NCBI GenBank assembly: GCA_947247005.1
Contig: OX365946.1
Location: 47,208,734-47,272,733 of the forward strand
Origin: Spisula solida
Taxonomy: Eukaryota; Mollusca; Bivalvia; Venerida; Mactridae
Direction: 5' to 3'
Length of the DNA: 64,000 bases
Under the pieces are notes generated by a model that was not told where the DNA came from, did not search any database, and saw nothing but the letters and a program-made list of their open reading frames with translations. Position 1 is the first letter of the stretch; the number at the start of each line of letters is the position of its first letter. Position numbers and translations under genes: made by a program. Below are positions 1 through 9,556 of this stretch, piece after piece.

Positions 1-559
1 TTGATTAAAATGCCTAATTTATAGTCTCTCCCCCCCCCCACTTCTTATGCTGATTTGTGTTAATCTGACATTGCTTTCTGGATTTATGCTGCATTTGTAG
101 TTGATACAATTTCCTGGATTCAAAAAGAAAAAAAAACTAGACTTATTTAACAAGAAACAAATGGAAATCTTTACAAATAAAATAATGTTGTATAGGATAG
201 TATTGGTCCTTCTGAATACTTTATGTTTTTAATCAGCTGAATTTGCAAAATAGAAAATTCTATCACAACTTCAAGGAATTTTAAGTGCTGGTGTTTGTAA
301 AATGTGAAATCAGTTTGTTTATACATGTACATGTGTAATTTTTGCAACAACCTAGAAGTTATAGTCTAGCATTGTGACTTTAACATGTTATTAGTATAAT
401 GATGTTGAGCTATACATTGAGTGTATGAGTCTAGTTTTGTTGTATTATACTCTAGTCTTTCCCTATATTTGATGCAATTTTATTCAACTCCTGTATATCC
501 TGTACATATGTACAATTTATTGTTTGTCTTATACACATACAGCTTTGTATTGCTGTTTA
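1..559. other. Non-coding, no feature recognised
   Basis: AT-rich sequence with a poly-C run near 31-39 and short A runs. I see no splice-flanked coding exon. It may be intron or 3' flank of a gene lying outside the window. Confidence 0.4.
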
Positions 560-1131
560 TTATGCCCCCCAATCTTTGATGAGAGGGTGTATTGCTTTGC
601 TCATGTAGGTCTGTCTGTCTGTAGGTCAGTCTGTCTGTTGGTCTGTCGGTCAGAAGACCAAATGGTTTCCTTTTAATAACTAAAGAAAGCTTGAATCTCG
701 GATCCTCAAACTTTACATGGTGGTTGGTCATGAACAGTAAATGAGCCCTATTAATTATGACATCAGTAGGTCTAAGGTCAAGGTCACTGTGGCATTTAAC
801 ATAAAATGATTTTTGTTCAAGAGCTTAAGAACCCTTGACCCAAATGATCCTCAAGCTTACCATAGAGGTTGGTCGTCAGCTGTAGATGACCCCTATTGAT
901 TTTGAGGTCAGTTGCTCAAAGTTCAAGTTTACTGTATCCTTTAACTTAAAAAAGGTTTCTGTTCAAGGGCTAAAGAACACTTGACCCTAGATCCTTAAAT
1001 TTTACATGGAAGTTGGTCATCAGACCGGTCACCCCTATTGATTTCGAGATCAAGGTTCTTTGGTCAAGGTTGTTGTTTCTGACTGTTTGGCTGCCATAGG
1101 GGTATACATGTTTTATAAACATCCCTTGTTT
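560..1131. repeat. Dispersed mollusc-type repeat with GTCTGTCTGTC and GGTCAAGGTCA tracts
   Basis: The block opens with TATGCCCCCC, runs through a GTCTGTCTGT-rich tract (about 610-650), then has three internal sub-repeats. Each sub-repeat holds 'TTGACCC...ATCCTCAA', 'TTGGTC(A/G)TCAG' and 'ACCCCTATTGATTT', followed by 'AAGGTCAAGGT' strings. It ends near 'AGGGGTATACATGTTTT', which mirrors the start imperfectly and suggests degenerate inverted ends. I recall repeats of this composition as very common in bivalve genomes; the family name is not something I can verify. Confidence 0.6.
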
Positions 1132-1825
1132 GTATAATGTAAATGAATTGTACGCATTTATATGATATTTGATTTTGTCTGTCTGTCTTTTCTATCACAG
1201 TATTCTTTGTTAATGTATGTACCTGTCACAGAATTTGTTGTACATCCGTCTGCCACAAAATTTGTTGTCTTTTTGCTACTGAATTTATTTTCTTTGTCCG
1301 TCTGCTACAGAATTTCTGCTTGCCTACCACTACAGTTGTTCATCTTTCTACTGTTCATCTGCCACCTATTTGTCCGTCTGCCACATGAATTGATTGATAT
1401 TTACGTCTGCAACCAATAGCTGTTGTACATGCTTGATTTACAAGTTGAGTGAGTCACACAGTATGTCAATATGGACTTTAATGTACCCGAAAATTAACAT
1501 ACACGGCCATCTTAGTCAGTCATTTATTGATGTTGAAAACTTGATAATGTTTGAATATATGAGAAATGTTTGAAGATTTGTTGGTACTTGTATATTCATG
1601 TGATCAGCCTAGTTTAATGGTGTATTTCCTGTTCAGTGTTGCATAAAGGAAATTATGTAGGTTTTTGTGTTTACAATACATTGTTCACTTAAAGATTGTA
1701 AGGAGACACATAGTATTGTTGCCGATATCTGCCAAATAGATGCTTGCCTTGAGTTACCTCCCCTCATTTATTATTATGTTTAATCTTGTTTGTCTTGCGA
1801 TTCAAGTCCCATCAACAATGCTCAG

Positions 1826-2011
1826 TGGTTCTGTAGCTTCTGAATACAAAGAGTCATTTTGATACTTTGGACTATATGTTACCATTGTTTAGGCAAAATA
1901 CCCATGATTTTAAGCGAAAATGACTTTAAATCGAAATAAAGAGGGTCAAAATGTGGCCTTTTGGAAAATTCAAGGGTCAGAACCCTACTCCTGAGTCAAA
2001 TGGAACCCCTG
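1826..2011 (+). repeat. Dispersed ~185-bp repeat R1, copy 1
   Basis: Shares the ordered blocks 'GTCATTTTGATACTTTG', 'CCATGATTTTA', 'GAGGGTCAAAATGTG' and 'GAGTCAAATGGA' with copies at 3182-3372 and 12120-12304. The ends 'GGTTC.. / ..GGAACCCC' are weakly inverted. The three copies differ by many substitutions, so the family is old. Confidence 0.75.
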
Positions 2012-3181
2012 AATGCTTCAGACTTACAGAGACTAAAGAGTCATCTATTCCTGACTATGGTTCGACCTGTCTTTGAAATACCCTGCAAGCTATACACCAT
2101 AGTATCCATTTGTAATGGTTTGGTGTATTGTATAGTATCGGTACATAGGAAGGGAGGTAACTCAAGTCAAGCTATGTTTCAGCAGGATATTGTGTCGGAT
2201 TGTCTTACAGTGCTTTGCGATTGCTTTAGAACTGATAAGCTCAGTCTTTCAATTAAAATGAATGACTTCAAGTTGATAATATATTGTATATCATTTGTAA
2301 ACTACAAATTAATTATTTTTCAAACATACATGTACCTTTTTTTTATCAAAGATCAAACCACATTTTTGGCATTGGATTATCTACCCATTATGTGACATGA
2401 TGCATAGAATTTTTAAACATTTTGTACAAAGGGAATAGCGCTAATTTCTTGCATGTTGCATGCCAGGAAACTCTCTTTTCTATTCTTTACGATTATGCTT
2501 TCATATTCATACTTTGGTTCATCAGGTATCTAATTTCTTCCTATGACTCCCATACAGACACAGGGAGCTATTTGATGAGTCCCCTGGGTTCTGTTTTATG
2601 AAAGCACTTCGAAATCCTTAAAGTAATGCTCAAATTTAAATTCTTAATAATTCTTTAACAACTGCAAATTGATGATGGGTATGGCTAGTAGGTGTCATTA
2701 ACTGAACCATTATTAGTATTGCAGCTCAATTTACCACACTATAAATGTAAATAAATTATAAAGAATTTAAATTTGATCGTAAGTTTATGATTACTGTTAG
2801 TGCTTTGATAAAACTGTACCTTGATATTGTCTAAAATGTTCAATGTAGTGAAAAACATGAAACCATACATACCGTTAAATTAGAAATATTTGCAAGGGAT
2901 TAATTTTCGTTATATTCGCAAAACTGTTTGTGAACTTAAACACCAACAGTAAAACATAGAATATAATTCTTTCTGATGTTTAAACATTGCAAACATTTAA
3001 ACTCCTGTAATATTTCAGATTAACTAATTCCGTGAACTTTCGCCTTGCAATACTTTCTGATTCAGCAAAAAATTTATTAGGCCTAAGAATTTTTCAGTTA
3101 GTTTGTTTACAGTAATAGGCCTAGTTTATAGGTTGTCTGTATGTGGTACATTTTAAAAACTCTGTAATGAATTAGACTATG
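2012..3181. other. Non-coding spacer
   Basis: AT-rich. A 144-codon open frame begins in repeat R1 and runs to 2395, but its composition is low-complexity and it has no recognisable domain. Nothing else is supported here. Confidence 0.4.
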
Positions 3182-3372
3182 TGGGTTCCACTGGCTTCTG
3201 AATTTGAAGGGTCATTTTGATACTTTTGACTAAATTTTGCCATTTTATAGACAAAATAGCAGCAATTTTAAGAGAAAATGACTCTTCAAACCAAAAATCT
3301 TGAGTGTCAAAATGTGGCTTTCTAGAAATTTTAAGGGTCAAAACCGATACTCCCGAATCAAATGGAATCCCT
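3182..3372 (+). repeat. Dispersed ~185-bp repeat R1, copy 2
   Basis: Same block order as the copy at 1826-2011, 1.2 kb upstream and in the same orientation: 'GGGTCATTTTGATACTTTTG', 'GTCAAAATGTGGC' and 'GAATCAAATGGAATCCC'. Confidence 0.75.
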
Positions 3373-3499
3373 TATCTATAACCAACTGAATTATCTAACA
3401 CGTTATTGTTATACATGTATTGTATATATGTCACTTGTTCTCACTCCCTAGAGATAAATCCATATTGTTACCATGCAGAATAAAGACAGAGAAAACACA

Positions 3500-3760
3500 A
3501 ATACCCATTTCTTCCTCTGTTACTTCCATTTTGTTTTTACCTGACCTGTCACAAAGTGACAAAATGAGATTTTGGAATCTCCATGTGTCATCAATCAAAC
3601 ATTTGTTTGTGTATAAACTAGAGGTCACAATATTGTCCTATAAGTGACAGAGTGAGGTTTTGTGATCACTCTTCATCCTTCGGCCGTCCACAATTTGCTT
3701 GCGTTGACACTAGAGGTCACAGTTTTGGCCTTATCATTATGAATTTGGTGTTCATGTACG
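3500..3760 (+). repeat. Degenerate dispersed repeat with two 'ACTAGAGGTCACA' units
   Basis: Two diverged sub-units each end in 'CTAGAGGTCACA' (near 3618 and 3709) preceded by 'AATCAAACATTTG' or 'CCACAATTTGCTTG'. The motif 'CGTCCACAATTTGCTTG...CTAGAGGTCACAG' is one I associate with widespread invertebrate repeats. Short open frames on both strands here are therefore not taken as genes. Confidence 0.45.
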
Positions 3761-4337
3761 TTGTTTACTACTGCTTAAATGATTGGGGAAATGTAACCTT
3801 TCTTGTTATTTTCTTAATGCGGGAGCAAATACCATATTTAAATTAAATTGTATTGTGAAATAGTGTAATGTAATTGTCTTATTCATCCACTACTTGGTAG
3901 TTTAAAAAACTTCATTTTATTTAGAAATGAACCTCAGGCACATCATCCAAATAACGCAACATAATAGAAAAGGGTAGCAAACAATCAAGGATTTTTTGGA
4001 AACTATTGATATATTTACAATTAGGCAAGTAGCTCAATGTGTTGGCACATCATTAGGAGCCATTCATACAAGTATCAAGGATAAGACAGCTAGTACATTC
4101 AAGCAAAGTCATGTGAACTAGAATTATCATAAATATCGATTTTATCTTGTCCAAAATGTATGGGTTCACTATGTATGCTTCAATAATACATGTATGTGGA
4201 AAAGTCTGATCTTCGCTAAGATATGTCTATGTAATGGACCCCTGATCCTCACCATAATTATAGTAAGTGGCAACAGCAGCTGCCTGATCTAATCCACATT
4301 ACATACTGTATCCATCGTCTACCTGGATGACAATATC

Positions 4338-4947
4338 AGCATCACCAGCAGCTACCACATCAATCCAACATTAAATCGTAATCAGCAGCAGCAGCAGCTA
4401 CCATATCAATCCAACATTAAATCGTAATCAGCAGCAGCAGCTACCATATCAATCCAATATTAAATCGTAATCAGCAGCTGCAATCACATCAATCCAACAT
4501 TAAATCGTAATCAGCACCAGCAGCTACCATATCAATCCAACATTAAATCGTTATCAGCAGCAGCTATCACATCAATCCAACATTAAATCGTAATCAGCAC
4601 CAGCAGCTACCACATCAATCCAACATTAAATCGTAATCAGCAGCAGCAGCTATCACATCAATCCAACATTAAATCGTTATCAGCAGCAGCTATCACATCA
4701 AACCAACATTAAATCGTAATCAGCACCAGCAGCTACCATATCAATTCAACATTAAATCGTAATTAACAGCAGCAGCTACCACATCAATCCAACATTAAAT
4801 CGTAATTAACAGCAGCAGCTACCACATCAATCCAACATTAAATCGTAATCAGCAGCAGCATCTACCACATCAATCCAACATTAAATCGTAATCAGCAGCA
4901 GCAGCTACCACATCAATCCAACATTAAATCGTATTCAGCAGCAGTGG
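4338..4947. repeat. Minisatellite, ~43-48 bp unit, about 14 copies
   Basis: Each unit contains '(CAG)n-CAGCTACCA(C/T)ATCAA', then 'TCCAACATTAAATCGTAAT'. The number of CAG/CAGCAC triplets at the head varies (2-5), which explains the variable unit length. The unit core is otherwise well conserved along about 600 bp. Confidence 0.9.
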
Positions 4948-5355
4948 CAGCAAGCAGGACAAACACATTACAGTAGCAGCTACCTTGTCAACTCCACATG
5001 CTATCGTAATCACCAATATCAGCTACAAGTTTATATGTATATTACAAAACATTATCATCACCGCTGGTAAAAACACATTATTGTCTAGTGAGCCACAGCA
5101 ACAACTGACGAATCCGACAATTACATTATACCATATTCAAGAGCAGCTACCCACGTAACAGCACCAAACCCATGTTACTTTATCATAAACATCAGCAGTA
5201 AAAACTAACATTGTAATTATCATATCATTAGCAGCAGCTTACTCTCCCTGAAAGGGGGCGAGTTGCGTTATGTGCTACAGAAATTTAAACGTACCACAAA
5301 TATACACCATTGGAGCCGATGGTCATACACGTACACTTTTCGAATCGTGGGGTTG

Positions 5356-5436
5356 TTGCGATGGCTAAGTGGTCTAATGCTGTAGTACTTCGCATGTTCA
5401 TAATGGGTTCGAATCCCATTATAGAGGAAATTGCGA
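5356..5436 (+). repeat. tRNA-derived sequence (SINE head or tRNA pseudogene)
   Basis: An A-box-like 'TGGCTAAGTGGTC' lies at 5362-5374. A B-box 'GGGTTCGAATCCC' sits at 5404-5416 inside a perfect T-arm (AATGGG/CCCATT). No 7-bp acceptor stem can be formed with the sequence after the T-arm, so this is probably a pol III-type SINE head rather than a functional tRNA. Confidence 0.5.
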
Positions 5437-5874
5437 TGAATTGGTCACATTTTCCGCAATACTCTATAAACACTGTCCGTCAATCACTTGACAGGAACAC
5501 TTGAAATGGAACTATTCATGAAAAAGAAGAGATTGGTATGTGTGGAATTTACACAGTCGCGAATTTAGCTTGTCAACTCAATTTCAATAAGTTTTAGCCA
5601 TCCAAACTGGATTCATTAATTTATACTTATTAATTGCAATATCATTCCGGGTTGTAAAGGAGCACACTCTTCGTTCTTGTGTAACTCATACCATGTACGT
5701 CGGTAGATCCAAAAGTTATGTCACTGTTCCGCTGGTGAGTTTATTTGTTGGCGTACGTCAATAAAATTTATATCAAAATGTAAAGTAATTCAATTCTGAG
5801 TAATATTATTTGTGTCATATTGTTTGAATATTAAAATAACATTATATAGACATTCAAAATATACTACTGACGTC

Positions 5875-6015
5875 ATGTCGCCGCACACGAAAATGACGTT
5901 ATTTTTCCAGCGTATAATTATAGTTGATGAGACATGGGTATATTTCTATGACCATGAAACAAGACAGGCCCGTAACAATGTGTTTTCCTCACTACATAAA
6001 GACTCTTGTATGTAA
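5875..6015 (+). pseudogene. Mariner-family transposase relic
   Basis: The frame reads FFQRIIIVDETWVYFYDHET, which closely follows the mariner transposase segment around the first catalytic Asp (pattern RhhThDETWhahYdPETK, h = hydrophobic). The next expected blocks (WRHPGSP and the second DD34D region) are missing and the frame stops at 6013-6015. No long frame is open upstream. What is seen is one motif only; the mariner assignment follows from family knowledge. This is a dead fragment, not an active transposon. Confidence 0.65.
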
Positions 6016-6559
6016 ATGTGTTTAAAAAATGTGTGAACATACATGATCGCTGTATAGAACATCAATGATGATACTTTGAAAAGGAATGATGTAAGTAACA
6101 TCAAATTTTGATTACGACGTCGTTGACGTCATTGGCTTGCGGCGATGTTCGTTAGTAGGCTTCATATGTACACGTATATCTCAATAACAAATAATTGCAT
6201 TATCATGAAATTTGGTGATTATATTGGAAATAGATTAATGTAGCGACGTGAAAAATTGCGTTGTTTTATTTACAGTATGCACGATTTTACAGCACCAGTG
6301 ACATTACTTTTAGCTATCCCATTTATGATTGGGCCCTGGTCCGGGCCATACTGTCCCCGAAAACTGTTGGACAATTGAGCAACTGCTGGTGCATACTAGG
6401 TGTTCTGGTGTGCCTTTAGTACTGAAAATCGACAGTTTTAAGATAATAAATCAACAAATAAACCCTAGTCTATGCAAAATTTTCTCTGAAATACAGCAGA
6501 GCTCGACTTCTTAAATTTTTTTCGCATGTAGACTGAATGTATCTTTTCTAACATAATAA
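6016..6559. other. Non-coding spacer
   Basis: Possibly contains further decayed transposon sequence after the mariner relic. No coding or RNA feature is supported. Confidence 0.35.
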
Positions 6560-6930
6560 TGTGTTTTCAGCCCGGGGTACTCGCGTATTTATTAAGCAGC
6601 TACGCGCCTGCATACAAAGGGCCGTATCCAGAGGAGGTCCAACTGGGGGGGGGGGGGCTGAAATGGGGTGGGCACGGGAGGGTATCCACTCCCGGCGAAG
6701 ATTTAAAGTAGTGCTACTAATTAGTGTTTCTCCCTGCGAAGATTTTTTCGATTTTTGACTTATAATAGTGCAATTTCCTGCACTTTTAGCTTTAAAATCA
6801 GACCTAAAAATAATTATAGTATTTCTGCTAGCTATTAGTGTCCCCTCGTGGTGAAGATTGTTTCGATTTTGTAATACAAATGGTACAAATTCCTGCACTT
6901 TAACTTTAAAGCCAGGCCATAGACTATAGA
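6560..6930. repeat. Probable transposon debris with G-run and internal duplication
   Basis: 'GGGCCGTATCCAGAGGAGGTCC' is followed by a 13-G run (6645-6657). Two diverged sub-units then each carry 'TTAGTGTYYCCYC..G(C/T)GAAGATT.TTTCGATTTT', 'TGCACTTT' and 'ACTTTAA' or 'GCTTTAA'. A short palindrome AGACTATAG/CTATAGTCT lies near 6920-6945. The duplication and G-run resemble repeat-element ends; the class is unknown. Confidence 0.35.
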
Positions 6931-8628
6931 TGTTGTCTATAGTCTCTGATCAGACCTAAAATAATTAAAGAAGTGCTCCTTTTAGAAAATGTTGCTAATC
7001 TGACCATTCATGTTTTACCAGACTATAATATTTATTATCAAGAAATCCAAATTTATATGAATACAAATATTTTTTAAATGTAATGCGATTTCCTGCACTA
7101 CAGATATAAATTTTGAACTTAAATATTCGGATATTAAATGAAGATGACTTCCTCATTTAATTTATCAAACAAATTTCAATGAAATGGATTGCATATTTGA
7201 AACTATTTCAATAACGTGACCACTACTACCACTCAAACATTTAATACTTTATATAGAAATCCTAACTAATCACACCAACAGGCAATTAAATATATAATAT
7301 ACATATTATCACTGGCCAACAACTCAAAAATTTGAAAATTTATTACTATCAAAAAATCCCAAGCACATTAATAATTTAGCACGATTTTTGTATTATGCTT
7401 TTAAAGAACGGGATTCAAATGAATAATATGAATAATCTACTATTAAATTCTCCATGTTAACGTTTAAATTAAACCAGATACTATTGACTATTTGTATAAT
7501 TATCACAATATGCACTACATGATGTTGTATTTGTTTATTGGTTATAAATATGTATTTATTTTATACCAAATAAAGATTATGTTATGTTATTATTTCTCAC
7601 TGAATAATTACATGTAAGTTACATTTAACTATCAATTCTTCAAGTCAAACTTTAATTTTTAACCATCATGCTTAATTTAATGGGATAAATGGTGATAACC
7701 ATTGACATCATCGTGTAAACTCTGACTGACCTTCTTTAATCAACATTAACACACTAATTTCTTATCAGTTGCACAAATCACACCTCCATCAGCGAATGCT
7801 TGATTAGACATGCCTGGGGGCTATGCAATATATACACAGGATCTCATAATGAATGTCCAATATAGAGGTCACTACCAGTATGGTAGATGCCAAGAGATTT
7901 AGTTAGCCACCAATTCATTCATTCAAAATGGTATCTAGCCAGCCACCTGGGGGGGGGGGGGGGGCTTCAGCCCAAAAGTCCCCCACCAAATACGTCCCTG
8001 ATTACAGTAACATGTACGTGAACCCCAAGTTACGTACGTACATGAAAATTGCTTAGGAACGCATAATTATACTGTGAATTACTGTCCTTGATATTACTAT
8101 ACGGTTTCAATTCAACCTTCTGCAAACAATTGTCTATTTACATAATTGGGATAGAGTTATGGTGACTTTGAATATAAACAATTTCCGTTATAAATCAAAT
8201 ATTATAAAATTACTATAGTCATACTGTACTAGTTAGTTGTATATATCGTATATACAGGTAAACAAGGTCATTTTGTAGGACAATACATGTACAATGTACT
8301 TTGTATGTATGAAGTGGGTGGGAGAAGCTAAAATACATGTATTCAATTCGGTCATATTGAGAGAGTTTCAGACGTTTGGATCATTTAAAAGAAAGCATTG
8401 TGTCCGTGTTACCTGGATTGTTTGGATAGATCTAATACTTGGTATGTTTTATCTTAACACTGACTCTAATTTTTTTTTTAAATGCCGGGCATAGCCTTTA
8501 TTTGCCAGTCAGCTTTCCAATAGATATAGTTGACAGAAGACATTACTGTATGTCTGTATACGTTAGTGATTATGTGTAATACACATGTGCACTTGTAAAA
8601 TATACAAAGTGATACGGCAAATATACAC
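6931..8628. other. AT-rich non-coding region with a 16-G run
   Basis: No gene seen. A G16 run (7949-7964) is followed by 'CTTCAGCCC...ACGTCCCTG', similar in style to the G-run at 6645. TACATGTA-like tracts occur near 8010-8040 and 8280-8340. Confidence 0.4.
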
Positions 8629-9186
8629 GAGCGGTTCTCCAGGAAAGCCGGGCTTAGTGAAATAATATTAGAAAGTATGTAGATTCTAATAAGTTCTTGG
8701 ATAGTATATAGCTATGTCTTAGGTTAATTTTCTCTCATGAATCATGTTAAAATATCTTCTGTTGTTGCTATGGTGACTAATTTCTAAAGAGTATCCATAT
8801 TGAGAAAACGAGGGGTTAGTGGTAAAACACAGTAGATACATTTCTCTAAAAACTAACATTCACAATTTAGACATGTTTTATTAAAATAAGAATATAATTC
8901 TGAAATGTGATACAATTTTAAAAAGTTTACACCAAGAACGCATCAAGTACTAATTTGTGAACTTCTTGTTAACGTAACGTGAACTAACGTTTGAATAATA
9001 TGTGCGACGTCACTCATAAACTAGAAGGGAATGGTTAGTTTTAAAAGTCTGTGACTTTGTTATTTGACGAAATATATTTTGATCAAATTTTTAGAAACTG
9101 TTCAAAAGAGGCTTGCCTTTCTAATGCTGTATTATCATGATTTTCGTCATTTTTCCACTAAGCCCGGTTTTCCTGGAGAACGGCTG
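8629..9186. mobile_element. ~558-bp TIR element (MITE-like)
   Basis: The left end 'GTTCTCCAGGAAA' plus 'CCGGGCTTAGTG' (8631-8659) is matched in reverse complement at 9156-9184, 29 bp with about two mismatches. The interior is AT-rich with no transposase frame, so it is non-autonomous. It ends about 245 bp before the first recognised exon of the SDR gene. No clear target-site duplication is visible. Confidence 0.8.
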
Positions 9187-9430
9187 ATACATATGTACAT
9201 GTACTACATTTGTATGGTAACTTAAACATTAAACTGGACTTCATTTACATGTATTCAGTTTTTGTATCGTAATGTCAAAATAATAAATCTATATACGTGG
9301 ATATGGATTATCTATGAGTTCAAACCCAATACAAACTTTTTAAATAGGATATCCAATACATGTTAGTTCTTTTCTTTCTTTATATATGTAATTGTTTGTC
9401 AGCCAGTTCGATACTCATGTTTTGTTTCAG

Positions 9431-9480
9431 AAAATACAAAAACTAATTTGAAGATTGACAAGGAAGTCGTAAAATATATA
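9431..9480 (+). other. 5' portion of SDR exon upstream of the chosen ATG
   Basis: A polypyrimidine tract with 'TGTTTCAG' ends at 9430, so the exon probably starts at 9431 and an upstream exon exists. The frame of the ATG at 9481 stays open back to 9431, so the protein might begin in an unseen upstream exon. The ATG at 9481 is the first in this exon in frame and gives a length typical of the family. Confidence 0.55.
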
Positions 9481-9556
9481 ATGGGCGCTCGTCCTTCTTT
9501 TCCTGTGGTTTCCATACCACGAGAGAGAATAGTCATTGTTACTGGTGGAAACACAG
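9481..9556 (+). CDS. SDR coding exon 1
   Basis: Encodes MGARPSFPVVSIPRERIVIV and the start of the TGGNTG loop. It ends in phase 1 at ACA G|GTAAAT. Confidence 0.9.

Noticed and set aside
1961..2395. 144-codon plus-strand frame
   Set aside because: Starts inside dispersed repeat R1, has low-complexity hydrophobic composition, and shows no splice or domain support.
4338..4947. CRISPR-like array
   Set aside because: Eukaryotic context; the units are contiguous with no unique spacers, only CAG-length variation.
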